Below, in pieces: positions 1-7,600 of a stretch of DNA of 9,827 bases. The stretch lies in assembly GCA_946638265.1 (NCBI GenBank), contig CAMPBN010000030.1, forward strand, positions 1 through 9,827. Reading direction: 5' to 3'. Position 1 is the first letter of the stretch. Each line of letters begins with the position of its first letter. The position numbers and the translations under genes are program-made. Under the pieces are notes generated by a model, which saw only the letters and a program-made list of their open reading frames with translations, made no database searches and had not been told where the DNA came from. This stretch comes from an uncultured Bacillota bacterium (GTDB lineage Bacteria > Bacillota > Clostridia > Peptostreptococcales > Anaerovoracaceae).

Positions 1-1647
1 CTGATTCAAAACATCGATATCGTTCTTTGCGATTTCGTAAAACGCTTCTTCCGTAGGCTCGCTGCCTTCTTCGAGCCTTTGTTTTATCACATCTTTGTCG
101 TAAACCAGGCGAATGGTAACGGTCACATCATCTGCACCGCCATCTTTTGAATTTCTCTCCCTGCTTTCGCCGTAAACCATGCATTCCTTTACATAAGGGA
201 GCCTGCCGACGATTTCTTCGAGCTCTTCCGGGAATACATTTTTGCCGTTTTTGAGTACTATAACATTCTTTTTTCTTCCCTTCAGGAAAACAAAGCCTTT
301 TTCGTCGATGCGTGCCAAGTCGCCGGTATAAAACCATCCGTCCCTGATCACTTTGGCCGTCTCTTCCGGGTCTTCATAATATCCCAGCATAACGTTCGGA
401 CCGCGCACTACGAGCTCGCCCACACCGTCTTCGTCAGGCTCGTCGATCCTGCCCTCAACATTGCAAAGGAGCGGCCCGGTGGAATCGTAGTCTGTCGAGC
501 CTATCGGCTGCGACGCCAGAGTCGGGGATGTTTCCGTGAGTCCGTAGCCCTGGATGGTGATGATACCCATATCGTTAAAATCCTTGGATACTGCCGGGCT
601 GAGAGCGGATGCACCGCAAACTATCATGCGGAGTTTTCCGCCCAATGCATTGTGAATATCCTTGAAAATTCTGCGTCTTGCGTCGATATGGCATTTGCGC
701 AGGAAGTTGGAGAGAGCAATGCCCTTTCTGAGCTTGTCGTATTTGCCCTCTTTTTTGACCTGCTTCATGATCTTGGCATGCATGTTTTCCACCAGAAGCG
801 GCACTCCCACAAATACAGATACTCCGTATTCTTCAATATTCTTTTGAACATATTTGAGACCGTCGCAAAATACATTGCACACGCCGTTGGCCAGCATCAT
901 CAAAAGTCCCGTATTTCCGAAAGTATGGTGGAAAGGCAGGAACGCGATATTCACATCCGTCTGCTCAAAAGCGATATATTCTGTCATGGCATAGACGCAG
1001 GATGCGATATTTCTGTGCGAAAGCATTACCGCCTTGGATTTTCCGGATGTGCCGGATGTAAAAAGTATCGCCGTCATTGCGTCCGGATCAATTTCAGCGT
1101 TGGCATAGCAGGTGCTGCCATCCAGCAGGCATTCCCTGCCGTACTGAAGGTCTTCTTCCATCTTTTCCGTTTTGCCGAAAACAGCTTCGCATTCTGCGGG
1201 CAGCTTGCCCCAGCATTTCAAAGTCAGACCGGAAAAATCTCCGCCCTCAAGAGCCGTCTTCACATTCTCTGCCAGATCGGTGTCAAAATACAGCACGTCC
1301 GCATGGCTTCTCTCCAGGCAGGATGTAATCTCTTCTGCCGGCAGGCCTTTGTCCAGCGGGATAACGACCATACCTCCGCAAACCGTGGCATAATATGCCA
1401 ATGCCCATTCGTATGAGTTTTTGCCCAGGATGGCAATTTTCCTGCATCCCTGCTCCATCAGCGCCGTTGCCAGCATTCTGATATCTATAAGAAATTCTTT
1501 GTATGTGATATCTCTGTATTTGCCGTCTGCAGAAAGCTGCTCCGGCGGGCATTTTGCATCTGCACGAAGTCTGAATGCAATATTATCCCTGAAATTTTCT
1601 CTGGAATATTCCAGTATCTCTCTGATAGTCTTGATGTCTTTGTTCAT
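1..1647 (-). CDS. AMP-forming acyl-CoA synthetase (long-chain fatty-acid-CoA ligase type), C-terminus missing
   Basis: Adenylate-forming enzyme expected to activate a carboxylic acid (probably a fatty acid) with ATP and pass it to CoA. The visible 549 residues start at ATG 1645-1647, preceded by AGAGG (1655-1659) with 7 nt spacing, and read open to the window edge. The phosphate-binding motif FTSGTSGKSKAVMLSH is at residues 196-211, the A5-type motif GYGLTETSP at 367-375, and YTGD at 440-443 supplies the ribose-binding Asp443. A following GRKKNVIVLKNGKN hinge leads into the small C-terminal domain. The catalytic Lys near the end of that domain would lie outside the window. The P-loop carries Ser201 where many relatives have Thr. 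The gene is divergent from the DUF1836 gene across 242 bp. The family is secure; the substrate is not, and chain length cannot be read from sequence. An acyl-ACP synthetase or aryl-acid ligase remains possible. Confidence 0.9.
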   Translation of the reverse strand, partial: MNKDIKTIREILEYSRENFRDNIAFRLRADAKCPPEQLSADGKYRDITYKEFLIDIRMLATALMEQGCRKIAILGKNSYEWALAYYATVCGGMVVIPLDKGLPAEEITSCLERSHADVLYFDTDLAENVKTALEGGDFSGLTLKCWGKLPAECEAVFGKTEKMEEDLQYGRECLLDGSTCYANAEIDPDAMTAILFTSGTSGKSKAVMLSHRNIASCVYAMTEYIAFEQTDVNIAFLPFHHTFGNTGLLMMLANGVCNVFCDGLKYVQKNIEEYGVSVFVGVPLLVENMHAKIMKQVKKEGKYDKLRKGIALSNFLRKCHIDARRRIFKDIHNALGGKLRMIVCGASALSPAVSKDFNDMGIITIQGYGLTETSPTLASQPIGSTDYDSTGPLLCNVEGRIDEPDEDGVGELVVRGPNVMLGYYEDPEETAKVIRDGWFYTGDLARIDEKGFVFLKGRKKNVIVLKNGKNVFPEELEEIVGRLPYVKECMVYGESRERNSKDGGADDVTVTIRLVYDKDVIKQRLEEGSEPTEEAFYEIAKNDIDVLNQ

Positions 1648-1654
1648 TCTTTTG

Positions 1655-1659
1655 CCTCT
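1655..1659 (-). promoter_or_regulatory. Ribosome binding site of the acyl-CoA synthetase
   Basis: AGAGG on the minus strand, 7 nt before ATG 1645-1647. It fixes the start of the synthetase, whose encoded N-terminus (MNKDIKTIREILEYS) fits the family. Confidence 0.7.
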
Positions 1660-1695
1660 TTTTAATAAAAGATTTTGGTATATTACACAATTCAA

Positions 1696-1730
1696 GGACG
1701 ACTTTCCGCATCAAAAAAGCGCAGCCGTCC
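1696..1730 (-). other. Imperfect hairpin in the synthetase mRNA leader
   Basis: Read on the minus strand, GGACG (1730-1726) pairs with CGTCC (1700-1696). An inner CTGC/GCGG stem (1724-1721 with 1709-1706) needs a G-U pair and so forms better in the minus-strand RNA than in the plus-strand RNA. Internal loops are unequal. It lies about 55 to 90 nt after the predicted synthetase transcription start. I do not recognise it as a known riboswitch class: there is no T-box motif and no other conserved core that I can match. Confidence 0.35.
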
Positions 1731-1762
1731 CCGAATCGGTGTTTTCAAAGTTTTTAGTAGGC

Positions 1763-1783
1763 CGGACTATTCTATCTAGTCCG
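1763..1783 (-). other. 7-bp hairpin at the 5' end of the synthetase leader
   Basis: CGGACTA (1763-1769) and TAGTCCG (1777-1783) are perfect inverted repeats around a 7-nt loop. With transcription starting near 1784-1785, this hairpin would be the first structure in the synthetase mRNA. Its right arm is shared with the palindrome at 1774-1794, so the two foldings exclude each other. It could act as a 5' stabilising stem, or only reflect operator symmetry in DNA. Confidence 0.45.
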
Positions 1784-1794
1784 TGAGACTAGAT
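1774..1794. promoter_or_regulatory. Palindrome over the synthetase -10/start site (candidate operator)
   Basis: ATCTAGTC (1774-1781), a 5-nt spacer CGTGA and GACTAGAT (1787-1794) form a perfect 8-bp inverted repeat. It covers most of the predicted synthetase -10 box (1791-1796) and the start site just below it. A repressor bound here would block the synthetase promoter and leave the DUF1836 promoter free. The adjacent DUF1836 protein is the natural candidate ligand, but nothing in the sequence proves it. Confidence 0.45.
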
Positions 1795-1819
1795 TACCAT
1801 TTCAACAATACCTTGTCAA
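1791..1819 (-). promoter_or_regulatory. Predicted sigma-A promoter of the acyl-CoA synthetase
   Basis: On the minus strand there is a perfect TTGACA -35 (1819-1814), a 17-nt spacer and TAATCT as -10 (1796-1791). TGG directly before the -10 gives an extended -10 element. The -10 itself is weak (3 of 6). Predicted start is near 1784-1785, giving a leader of about 137 nt. Confidence 0.55.
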
Positions 1820-1822
1820 CCC

Positions 1823-1851
1823 TTGACCGTGAAATTTTCATGTGCTATAAT
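1823..1851 (+). promoter_or_regulatory. Predicted strong sigma-A promoter of the DUF1836 gene
   Basis: TTGACC (1823-1828), a 17-nt spacer and a consensus TATAAT (1846-1851), with TGC (1843-1845) forming an extended -10. The predicted start is near 1858, giving a leader of about 32 nt. Its -35 sits only 3 nt from the -35 of the divergent synthetase promoter, so the two make the inverted repeat GTCAA-CCC-TTGAC (1815-1827). Confidence 0.8.
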
Positions 1852-1889
1852 TTCCCAAGGTATCATCATTATAGTATCGGAGGGTTATT

Positions 1890-2459
1890 ATGTCAAAAGA
1901 AAAAAAGACAGTGAAAGAATTCAAACTGCCTTCATGGAATGAAATCCCGTCTATCGAGCTCTATCTGGACCAGATTATATCGCTCGTGGACGGCTATTTT
2001 CAAAATCTCATACCCACCGATGACGATGAGCCTGTACTCACCAAAACTATGGTGAACAACTATGTAAAACACCAGGTCATCGCCGCACCGGTAAAGAAAA
2101 AATATTGCAAAAACAGTGTCTGCTCACTCATTGCCATCTGCATTCTCAAGACTGTCTACAGTATGAGCGATATCGCAGTGCTGCTGAGGTCTGCCATCAG
2201 CCTTGGCACCGAGGAAGAGACTTATACCAGTTTTTGCACCTGCATCGAGCGGGCTGTGGCCTGCGCTTTTTCGGGTGAGACCTTTCAGGAGCTTTATCCG
2301 AACTCGGAATATCCCTATCTGATGCAGAATATCGCCCAATCCTTTGCAGACAAGCTCTATGTGCTTGAATATACCAAGAGCCTGCGCGAAAAGTTTGCTG
2401 CCGAAGAGCTTGCAGCCGAGACTGCAAAAGCAGACAAGTCCGAAAAGCCTACAAAATAG
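1890..2459 (+). CDS. DUF1836 family protein with MerR-like helix-turn-helix
   Basis: A 189-residue cytoplasmic protein, recognised as DUF1836 by its N-terminal pattern LPSWNEIPSIELYLDQII and the following VLTKTMVNNYVKHQVI block. Residues about 50-99 read like a MerR winged helix-turn-helix: a turn motif TMVNNYVKHQVIAAP, a lysine-rich wing with Tyr, then a helix ending YSMSDIAVLL. This suggests DNA binding. From memory, the Bacillus subtilis relative YkrK is reported to repress htpX, which agrees with a regulator role. The rest is helical, and the last 25 residues are charged and Ala/Lys/Glu-rich. GGAGGG (1879-1884) precedes the ATG. It has its own strong extended -10 promoter and is divergent from the acyl-CoA synthetase, which it may regulate. 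Its last 11 bp overlap the end of coaBC on the other strand. No effector domain is recognisable. Confidence 0.85.
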   Translation: MSKEKKTVKEFKLPSWNEIPSIELYLDQIISLVDGYFQNLIPTDDDEPVLTKTMVNNYVKHQVIAAPVKKKYCKNSVCSLIAICILKTVYSMSDIAVLLRSAISLGTEEETYTSFCTCIERAVACAFSGETFQELYPNSEYPYLMQNIAQSFADKLYVLEYTKSLREKFAAEELAAETAKADKSEKPTK

Positions 2460-3639
2460 ATTTGGCTTTGTCGATGATGGCGCATGCTGCGTCAAACTTG
2501 CTCATGATCGGCAATTCCTCGCACGAATCCTTTGTGATCAGGCTGACCACGTTGGTATCCGTGCCAAAACCGGCGCCTTCCGTACGAAGACTGTTGGCTA
2601 CTATCATATCTATGTTCTTTTTGGCCAGCTTGGCTTTTGAATTTTCCAGCACGTTTTCCGTCTCCATGGAAAAGCCGCAAAGCACCTGACCTGCTCTCTT
2701 GTGAGCACCCAGATATTTCAGCGTATCTTCCGTACGTTTCAGCGGAATGGACATGTCTCCATCCTGCTTTTTTATTTTTTGGTCCGCAACGGAAACCGGT
2801 GTGTAGTCTGCCACTGCAGCTGCCTTGAAGATGAAATCGCAGCTGTCTGACCTTTCCGCTACTGCGCGAAAAAGGTCTTCCGCGGAGTCGATGTCCACCA
2901 CTTCCACTCCTCTTGGTGCTTTCAGGGCCGTATGGCCGGTAACCAGAGTCACATCCGCTCCGCGAAGAGCTGCAGCTTTTGCCAGCGCATATCCCATCTT
3001 GCCTGTGGAATGGTTTGTGATAAATCTCACCGGATCAATGGACTCTCTGGTAGGCCCTGCCGTCACCAGCACCTTTTTGCCTGCCAGGTCTTTTTCAAAA
3101 GCAATCTGATACAAGATTTCTTCCACTATATCTTCAGGCTCCGGCATCTTGCCCTTGCCTGTGTCTCCGCATGCGAGAAGTCCTTCTGCCGATTGCATCA
3201 CCAAAAATCCGTAATGTTCCAGCAGCTTAATATTGTCCTGCGTGATAGGATTTTCCAGCATATTGGTGTTCATTGACGGCACCACCAGTTTTTTCGCTGT
3301 GGAAGCGATGATGGTGGATGTGAGCATGTTGTCCGCTATGCCGTGAGCCAGCTTGGCGATGGTATTGGCGGTAGCCGGTGCCACCACAATGATATCTGCC
3401 GCTTTGGCCAGCGATATATGCTTCACGTCAAATTCAAAATCTCTGTTAAATGTATCCGTGATGCATTTGGTCTTGGTAAGAGTTTCAAAAGTGAGCGGCG
3501 CTATAAATTTGGTGGCATTTTCCGTCATGATAGTGTTCACTGTGGCTCCCAGTTTCACCAGCATGCTGGCAATGGTAGCTGATTTGTATGCTGCTATTCC
3601 CCCGCTGACGCAGAGGAGGACATTTTTTCCTTTTAACAT
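2449..3639 (-). CDS. coaBC: Bifunctional phosphopantothenoylcysteine decarboxylase / phosphopantothenate-cysteine ligase
   Basis: Two-step cytoplasmic enzyme of coenzyme A synthesis. The CoaB half joins 4'-phosphopantothenate to cysteine and the CoaC half decarboxylates the product to 4'-phosphopantetheine using FMN. The 396-residue length is normal. The CoaC domain (about 1-185) starts GKNVLLCVSGGIAAYKS and keeps the active-site His74 (VKHISLAKAADI), the PSMNTNM motif with Asn124, and Cys157 in LLACGDTGKGKMPEPE. The CoaB domain (about 187-396) has the LVTAGPTRESIDPVRFITN dinucleotide-binding region, Asn209 and STGKMG, and the conserved Lys cluster KIKK (288-291). All key residues look intact. 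AGAGGG with 8-nt spacing precedes the ATG. It is second in a two-gene operon 64 bp after folD, with no terminator between. The TAG stop overlaps the convergent DUF1836 gene. Confidence 0.97.
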   Translation of the reverse strand: MLKGKNVLLCVSGGIAAYKSATIASMLVKLGATVNTIMTENATKFIAPLTFETLTKTKCITDTFNRDFEFDVKHISLAKAADIIVVAPATANTIAKLAHGIADNMLTSTIIASTAKKLVVPSMNTNMLENPITQDNIKLLEHYGFLVMQSAEGLLACGDTGKGKMPEPEDIVEEILYQIAFEKDLAGKKVLVTAGPTRESIDPVRFITNHSTGKMGYALAKAAALRGADVTLVTGHTALKAPRGVEVVDIDSAEDLFRAVAERSDSCDFIFKAAAVADYTPVSVADQKIKKQDGDMSIPLKRTEDTLKYLGAHKRAGQVLCGFSMETENVLENSKAKLAKKNIDMIVANSLRTEGAGFGTDTNVVSLITKDSCEELPIMSKFDAACAIIDKAKSIL

Positions 3640-3703
3640 CTTAATATCCCTCTAAAATCTGATTTTGTTTTGTCTGCGGCTCCGGCCCCGTGCCTTCACC
3701 GCT

Positions 3704-4561
3704 CTAAAGCCCGCAGCTGCGCTTTGCAGCCGTGATCACGTTGCGCACCAAAATGCCCGTCGTCACGGAGCCTACACCGCCAGGAACCGGCGTGATGGCA
3801 TCCACCACTTCGGCTGCCGCCTCAAAGTCCACGTCGCCGCAAATTCGGTTGGTTTCATCGTCGTAGTTAATTCCTACATCTATGACGGTCTGGCCCGGCC
3901 TTACAAAGTTTTCGTCCACGAAATATTTGGAGCCTGCCGCAGATATTATGATATCCGCCTCGCGGCAGATCTTATCTATATCACGAGTCTTGGTATGGCA
4001 GACAGTCACTGTGGCGTCTTCTTTCATCAGCATCATGGCGGCAGGCTTGCCCACTACCAGGGAGCGGCCGATAATGGCTGCTTTTTTGCCCTCCACGGGG
4101 ATGTCGAAGGAGTGCAGGATCTCCAGCACAGCGGCCGCGGTACACGGCGGGAATCCCACTTCATGCCCTGCAAACACTCCTGCCAGAGAGCCGTCCGTGC
4201 ATCCGTCCACATCTTTGGCCGGGAAGAGCATGTGACGCGCCTTTTCGCTGTCCAGCTGTGCCGGCAGCGGTCTGAACATCAATATCCCGTGGATGGAATT
4301 ATCTCCGTTGGCTGCCATCAAAGCTCTGTCAAAAGAAGCCTGATCTATGTTTCTTGGCAGCGCCACCAATCTGGTGGCCACGCCCACTTTTTCGCAGCGT
4401 CTGACAGCATTTCTTTCATACGCCAGGTCGTCCGCCTCTTCCCCCACTCTGATAATGCAGAGCGTAGGCAGGATGCCATGGCTTTTAAGCTCTTCCACGT
4501 CTTTTTTCATGCTCTCGTTCAGGCTGGCCGTCACAAGAGCGCCTTCCAGGATTTTTGCCAT
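3704..4561 (-). CDS. folD: FolD family methylene-THF dehydrogenase / cyclohydrolase, atypical active site
   Basis: Family role: NADP-dependent oxidation of 5,10-methylene-THF to methenyl-THF, then hydrolysis to 10-formyl-THF. The 285 residues are a normal FolD length and cover both domains. The cofactor-binding signature IIGRSLVVGKPAAMML is at about 163-178, with KDVDG at 116-120 and PVPGGVGSVT at 258-267. The active site is unusual. Tyr48 is present (E. coli Tyr50), but the essential Lys54 position is Ala52, with Arg rather than Lys at position 54, and the Gln98 position is Phe96 within MFRPLP instead of QLPLP. Asp119 is kept. Such YER-type FolDs recur in Clostridia as I recall. The dehydrogenase probably works; the cyclohydrolase may be weak or supplied by a separate enzyme such as FchA. 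GAGAGG with 7-nt spacing precedes the ATG. It heads the folD-coaBC operon. Confidence 0.93.
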   Translation of the reverse strand: MAKILEGALVTASLNESMKKDVEELKSHGILPTLCIIRVGEEADDLAYERNAVRRCEKVGVATRLVALPRNIDQASFDRALMAANGDNSIHGILMFRPLPAQLDSEKARHMLFPAKDVDGCTDGSLAGVFAGHEVGFPPCTAAAVLEILHSFDIPVEGKKAAIIGRSLVVGKPAAMMLMKEDATVTVCHTKTRDIDKICREADIIISAAGSKYFVDENFVRPGQTVIDVGINYDDETNRICGDVDFEAAAEVVDAITPVPGGVGSVTTGILVRNVITAAKRSCGL

Positions 4562-4596
4562 ATTTTATCCTCTCATGCTTAAACTTTTACCCGCTC

Positions 4597-4625
4597 ATTA
4601 TAGCATACTAATATACATTTAGCAA
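4597..4625 (-). promoter_or_regulatory. Predicted sigma-A promoter of the folD-coaBC operon
   Basis: On the minus strand: TTGCTA as -35 (4625-4620, 4 of 6), a 17-nt spacer and a consensus TATAAT (4602-4597) preceded by TGC, an extended -10. Transcription would start near 4590, about 29 nt before the folD ATG. The -35 abuts the U-tract of the upstream receptor terminator. Confidence 0.7.
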
Positions 4626-4655
4626 AAGAAAGGCCCCTGCCGCAGCAGGGGCCTT
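4624..4655 (-). terminator. Rho-independent terminator of the minus-strand chemoreceptor
   Basis: An 11-bp perfect stem (AAGGCCCCTGC 4630-4640 with GCAGGGGCCTT 4645-4655) closes a 4-nt loop. On the minus strand it is followed by TTTCTTTT. It starts 15 nt after the receptor stop codon. The plus strand lacks a T-tract after the stem, so it is directional. Confidence 0.93.
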
Positions 4656-4669
4656 CAGCGGATTATTTA

Positions 4670-7600
4670 TCAATATTTGTCAAGGTCCAGGCTGATGTCA
4701 AGTTCAGGAAGTGAAATTTCAGGAGTGCCACCCGGTGCACTTGGAGCTTCTTCTCTTGGAGCCGGGATTGCCGGCTGACCGGAAGCTGCTCCGCCCTTTA
4801 CCTCGCCTCTGATGGTAAACTTGGATACCATCTGGTTCAGCACGTTTGCCTGTGCATAGAGTTCTTCGGACTGAGCTGCAGACTCTTCTGCGGTTGCGGA
4901 ATTGCTCTGCACTACTACGGAGACGTTTTCGATAGCCTGGTTGGCCTCTTCAACATTGTGCTCCTGAGTCTTGGAAATCTGTGCGATAGCTCCGCAAAGC
5001 TCAGATGTTTCCGTGATGCCGGATACGATCTCTGCAAATGCGGTGGCCGCTTCGTTGGCAATGACTGTACCCTGCTCTGCCTTTGAGATAGAGCCTTCGA
5101 TCAGGGCTGTTGTATCCTGAACGGCTGCTGCCGACTTGGCTGCCAGGTTTCTGACCTCATCAGCTACAACTGCAAAGCCTTTGCCGTGTACTCCGGCTCT
5201 CGCCGCCTCTACTGCCGCATTCAGAGCCAGGATGTTGGTCTGGAATGCGATATCGTCGATAACCTTGATAACCTTGGAGATGGATGCGGATGCTTCGTTG
5301 ATGTCGTTCATGGATGTCAGCATATCCTTCATCTTGGCATCTCCGGCGGATGCGTTCTTCATTACGGCATTGGCCATGTCGGAAGCCTTGAATGCATCTT
5401 CCGCATTCTTCTTGGTCATCTCAGCGATGCCGCTCATGGAAGCATTGATTTCTTCGATGCTGGATGCCTGCTTGGTAGCACCGTCGGACAGCGTCTGGGA
5501 AGCTGTGGACAGCTGGCGCGAACCGCCTGCCACCTGGCCTGCCGCATGGTGGATTTCACCCATAACATCGCCGATACTGAACATGATGTTCTCCAGCGAG
5601 CTCTTGATAGTACTGAAATCTCCGACAAATTTCTGCTCCTGAGGGACTACTGCAAAGTTGCACTCTGCCATCTCGCTGAGAGCTCTGTCGATCTCGTCCA
5701 CTACATCTCTGAGGTTTGTAACCGTTTCGTTTAGAGCATTCTTAATCTTGTTGTGATCGCCCTCATAGAAACCGTCCATTCTTGCTGAAAGGTCGCCCTG
5801 AGCGATTCTTTCGAGAACTGAAATGGCATCGTTGATAGGTTTTACCGTCAGGTCGATAGTGCTGTTCAGACCTTCTATAACTTCTCTGTATTTACCGTTG
5901 TGGCGGTTTACATCCAGTCTGGATGAGAGCTGGCCCTTCTGAGCATACTCTGCCATCTTTGTGGAATCGGAAACCAGTCTGCCGATGGCTTCCACTACGT
6001 TTTCGATGCTGTCTTCAATCCTGCCGTACTGCTCTGCCACTGTCCGGCTGTACTGATCAGGCTCTTCTCGTGTATTGTCAAAGTCGAATACGCCCATAGC
6101 CACATTCTGCAGGTTGTGCTGAATTCTTTCGATGGCGCGCTCTGAGTATTCCTGAGGTTTTACAATCTCTGTAATCTCAGACATGTAAGTAACAAATCCT
6201 ACATTCTGGCCTCCGCGGTCCTTGATAGGTACTGTCTTTTGAACGAAGACCTGATCGCCTGCCATGATTCTGGAGGAGGAAGTGCCCTGATTGTAAAGGC
6301 CTACTACGTCGCAATGTGTATTCATAAGCGGCGAATTTTTGAAAGTATCATTAAACAGGAGCGTATCTCCGTTCATGTCAGATACTACAACCGGTGCGCC
6401 GATAGAATTGATGATGAACTCGTACCAGTTGACCTTGTCCACAACCATATCCATGGTCTTGTTGATACCATCAATAACATTTCTGAAATCGCCGCTGTGC
6501 TTGTCCGCATCGGCTCTCTGATCGAATTTCTCTGCGATAGCCGCCTTTGCCAGGCCTTCTGCATCGGATACGAGGAGCTTAACATTGTTGATGGCTGTCT
6601 GAATATCGGACAGAATATCGTGGAAGTCACCCTTTTCATCGTTTTCGATGGTAATGAGGTTTCCTTTTCCGAGGTTGTCTACGGAATCTGCAATCTTGTT
6701 AACAGGTCCCATGATATTTTCTACCATGCCGTTAACGCTATCAATCAGCTCACTGAAGCTGCCGCTGAATGCTGTTGCATTGCCTCTGGCTGCAGTGTTT
6801 CCTTCCGCAAAAGCTTCGCCCATGGCTACGATTTCCTGCTCCAGACCGGTGATGGTGTCTACCAGCTGTTTCAGCGCGATATTTACTACGTCCTTGTCGG
6901 AACGAACATGTACGTCTACGGATTCACCGCCGGCAATTGCCTCAAGCTCGCTGGCCTGAGTCTTGCTGTTTTCCAGCAGGTTGTGCATGGAGTTGCCCAA
7001 AGACTCGATCTCGTCACTCGGATTTTCAAGATAGTTGATCTTGACATCTACCGCACCGGAGGCGATAATGTCCGCCTTCTTCTGCAAGCTTACTACCGGG
7101 AGCACTGCCAGCTTTCTGAAGGAGATGATAACCAGCGCGGAAGTTACGATCCATGCTACCACCAGCAACGCGATCAGCGCTGCCACAATCTTGGCCATGG
7201 TGCTGTAAGCCTCATTCTTGGCTATAGAGCTCATTACCATCCATCCGGTCTCGCCGATGAGTGCCTTGGCTCCGATGTATTTGGTGCCATCAACCTGGAA
7301 TTTTACGATACCTGTATCTTCGGGATCTGCCATATATGCGGCCAATTCCTCCGAGATTTCATCGAGCGGCGTGTACCCTTCACCGGACTCGCCCATGCTG
7401 GAATAGAAGAGCGTGCCGCTTGGAAGTACCGTTGCAATCTGGCTGTCTTCACCGATCTGGCACTGAGAAAGTATACCGTTAACCGTATCGAGTGTGATAT
7501 CAAACGCAACTACGCCCAAAACCTTGCCGTTATCCGTAATAGGAATGGAAAGCGTGGTAACATCCTTTCCTGTAACAGCATCTACATACGGATCGCTGAT

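Noticed and set aside
652..1416. Plus-strand open frame of 254 codons opposite the acyl-CoA synthetase
   Set aside because: Antisense shadow: the minus strand encodes intact adenylation motifs throughout, and the plus-strand product resembles nothing known to me.
1839..1853. CodY-like half site in the DUF1836 promoter
   Set aside because: Only the left half resembles the consensus; the right half does not match.
2444..2469. AAAGCC-N14-GGCTTT as a bidirectional terminator
   Set aside because: Only 6 bp with a 14-nt loop and no proper T-tract on either side; too weak to call.
3665..4582. Plus-strand open frame of 305 codons opposite folD
   Set aside because: Antisense shadow covering exactly the folD gene; the folD frame has all family signatures.
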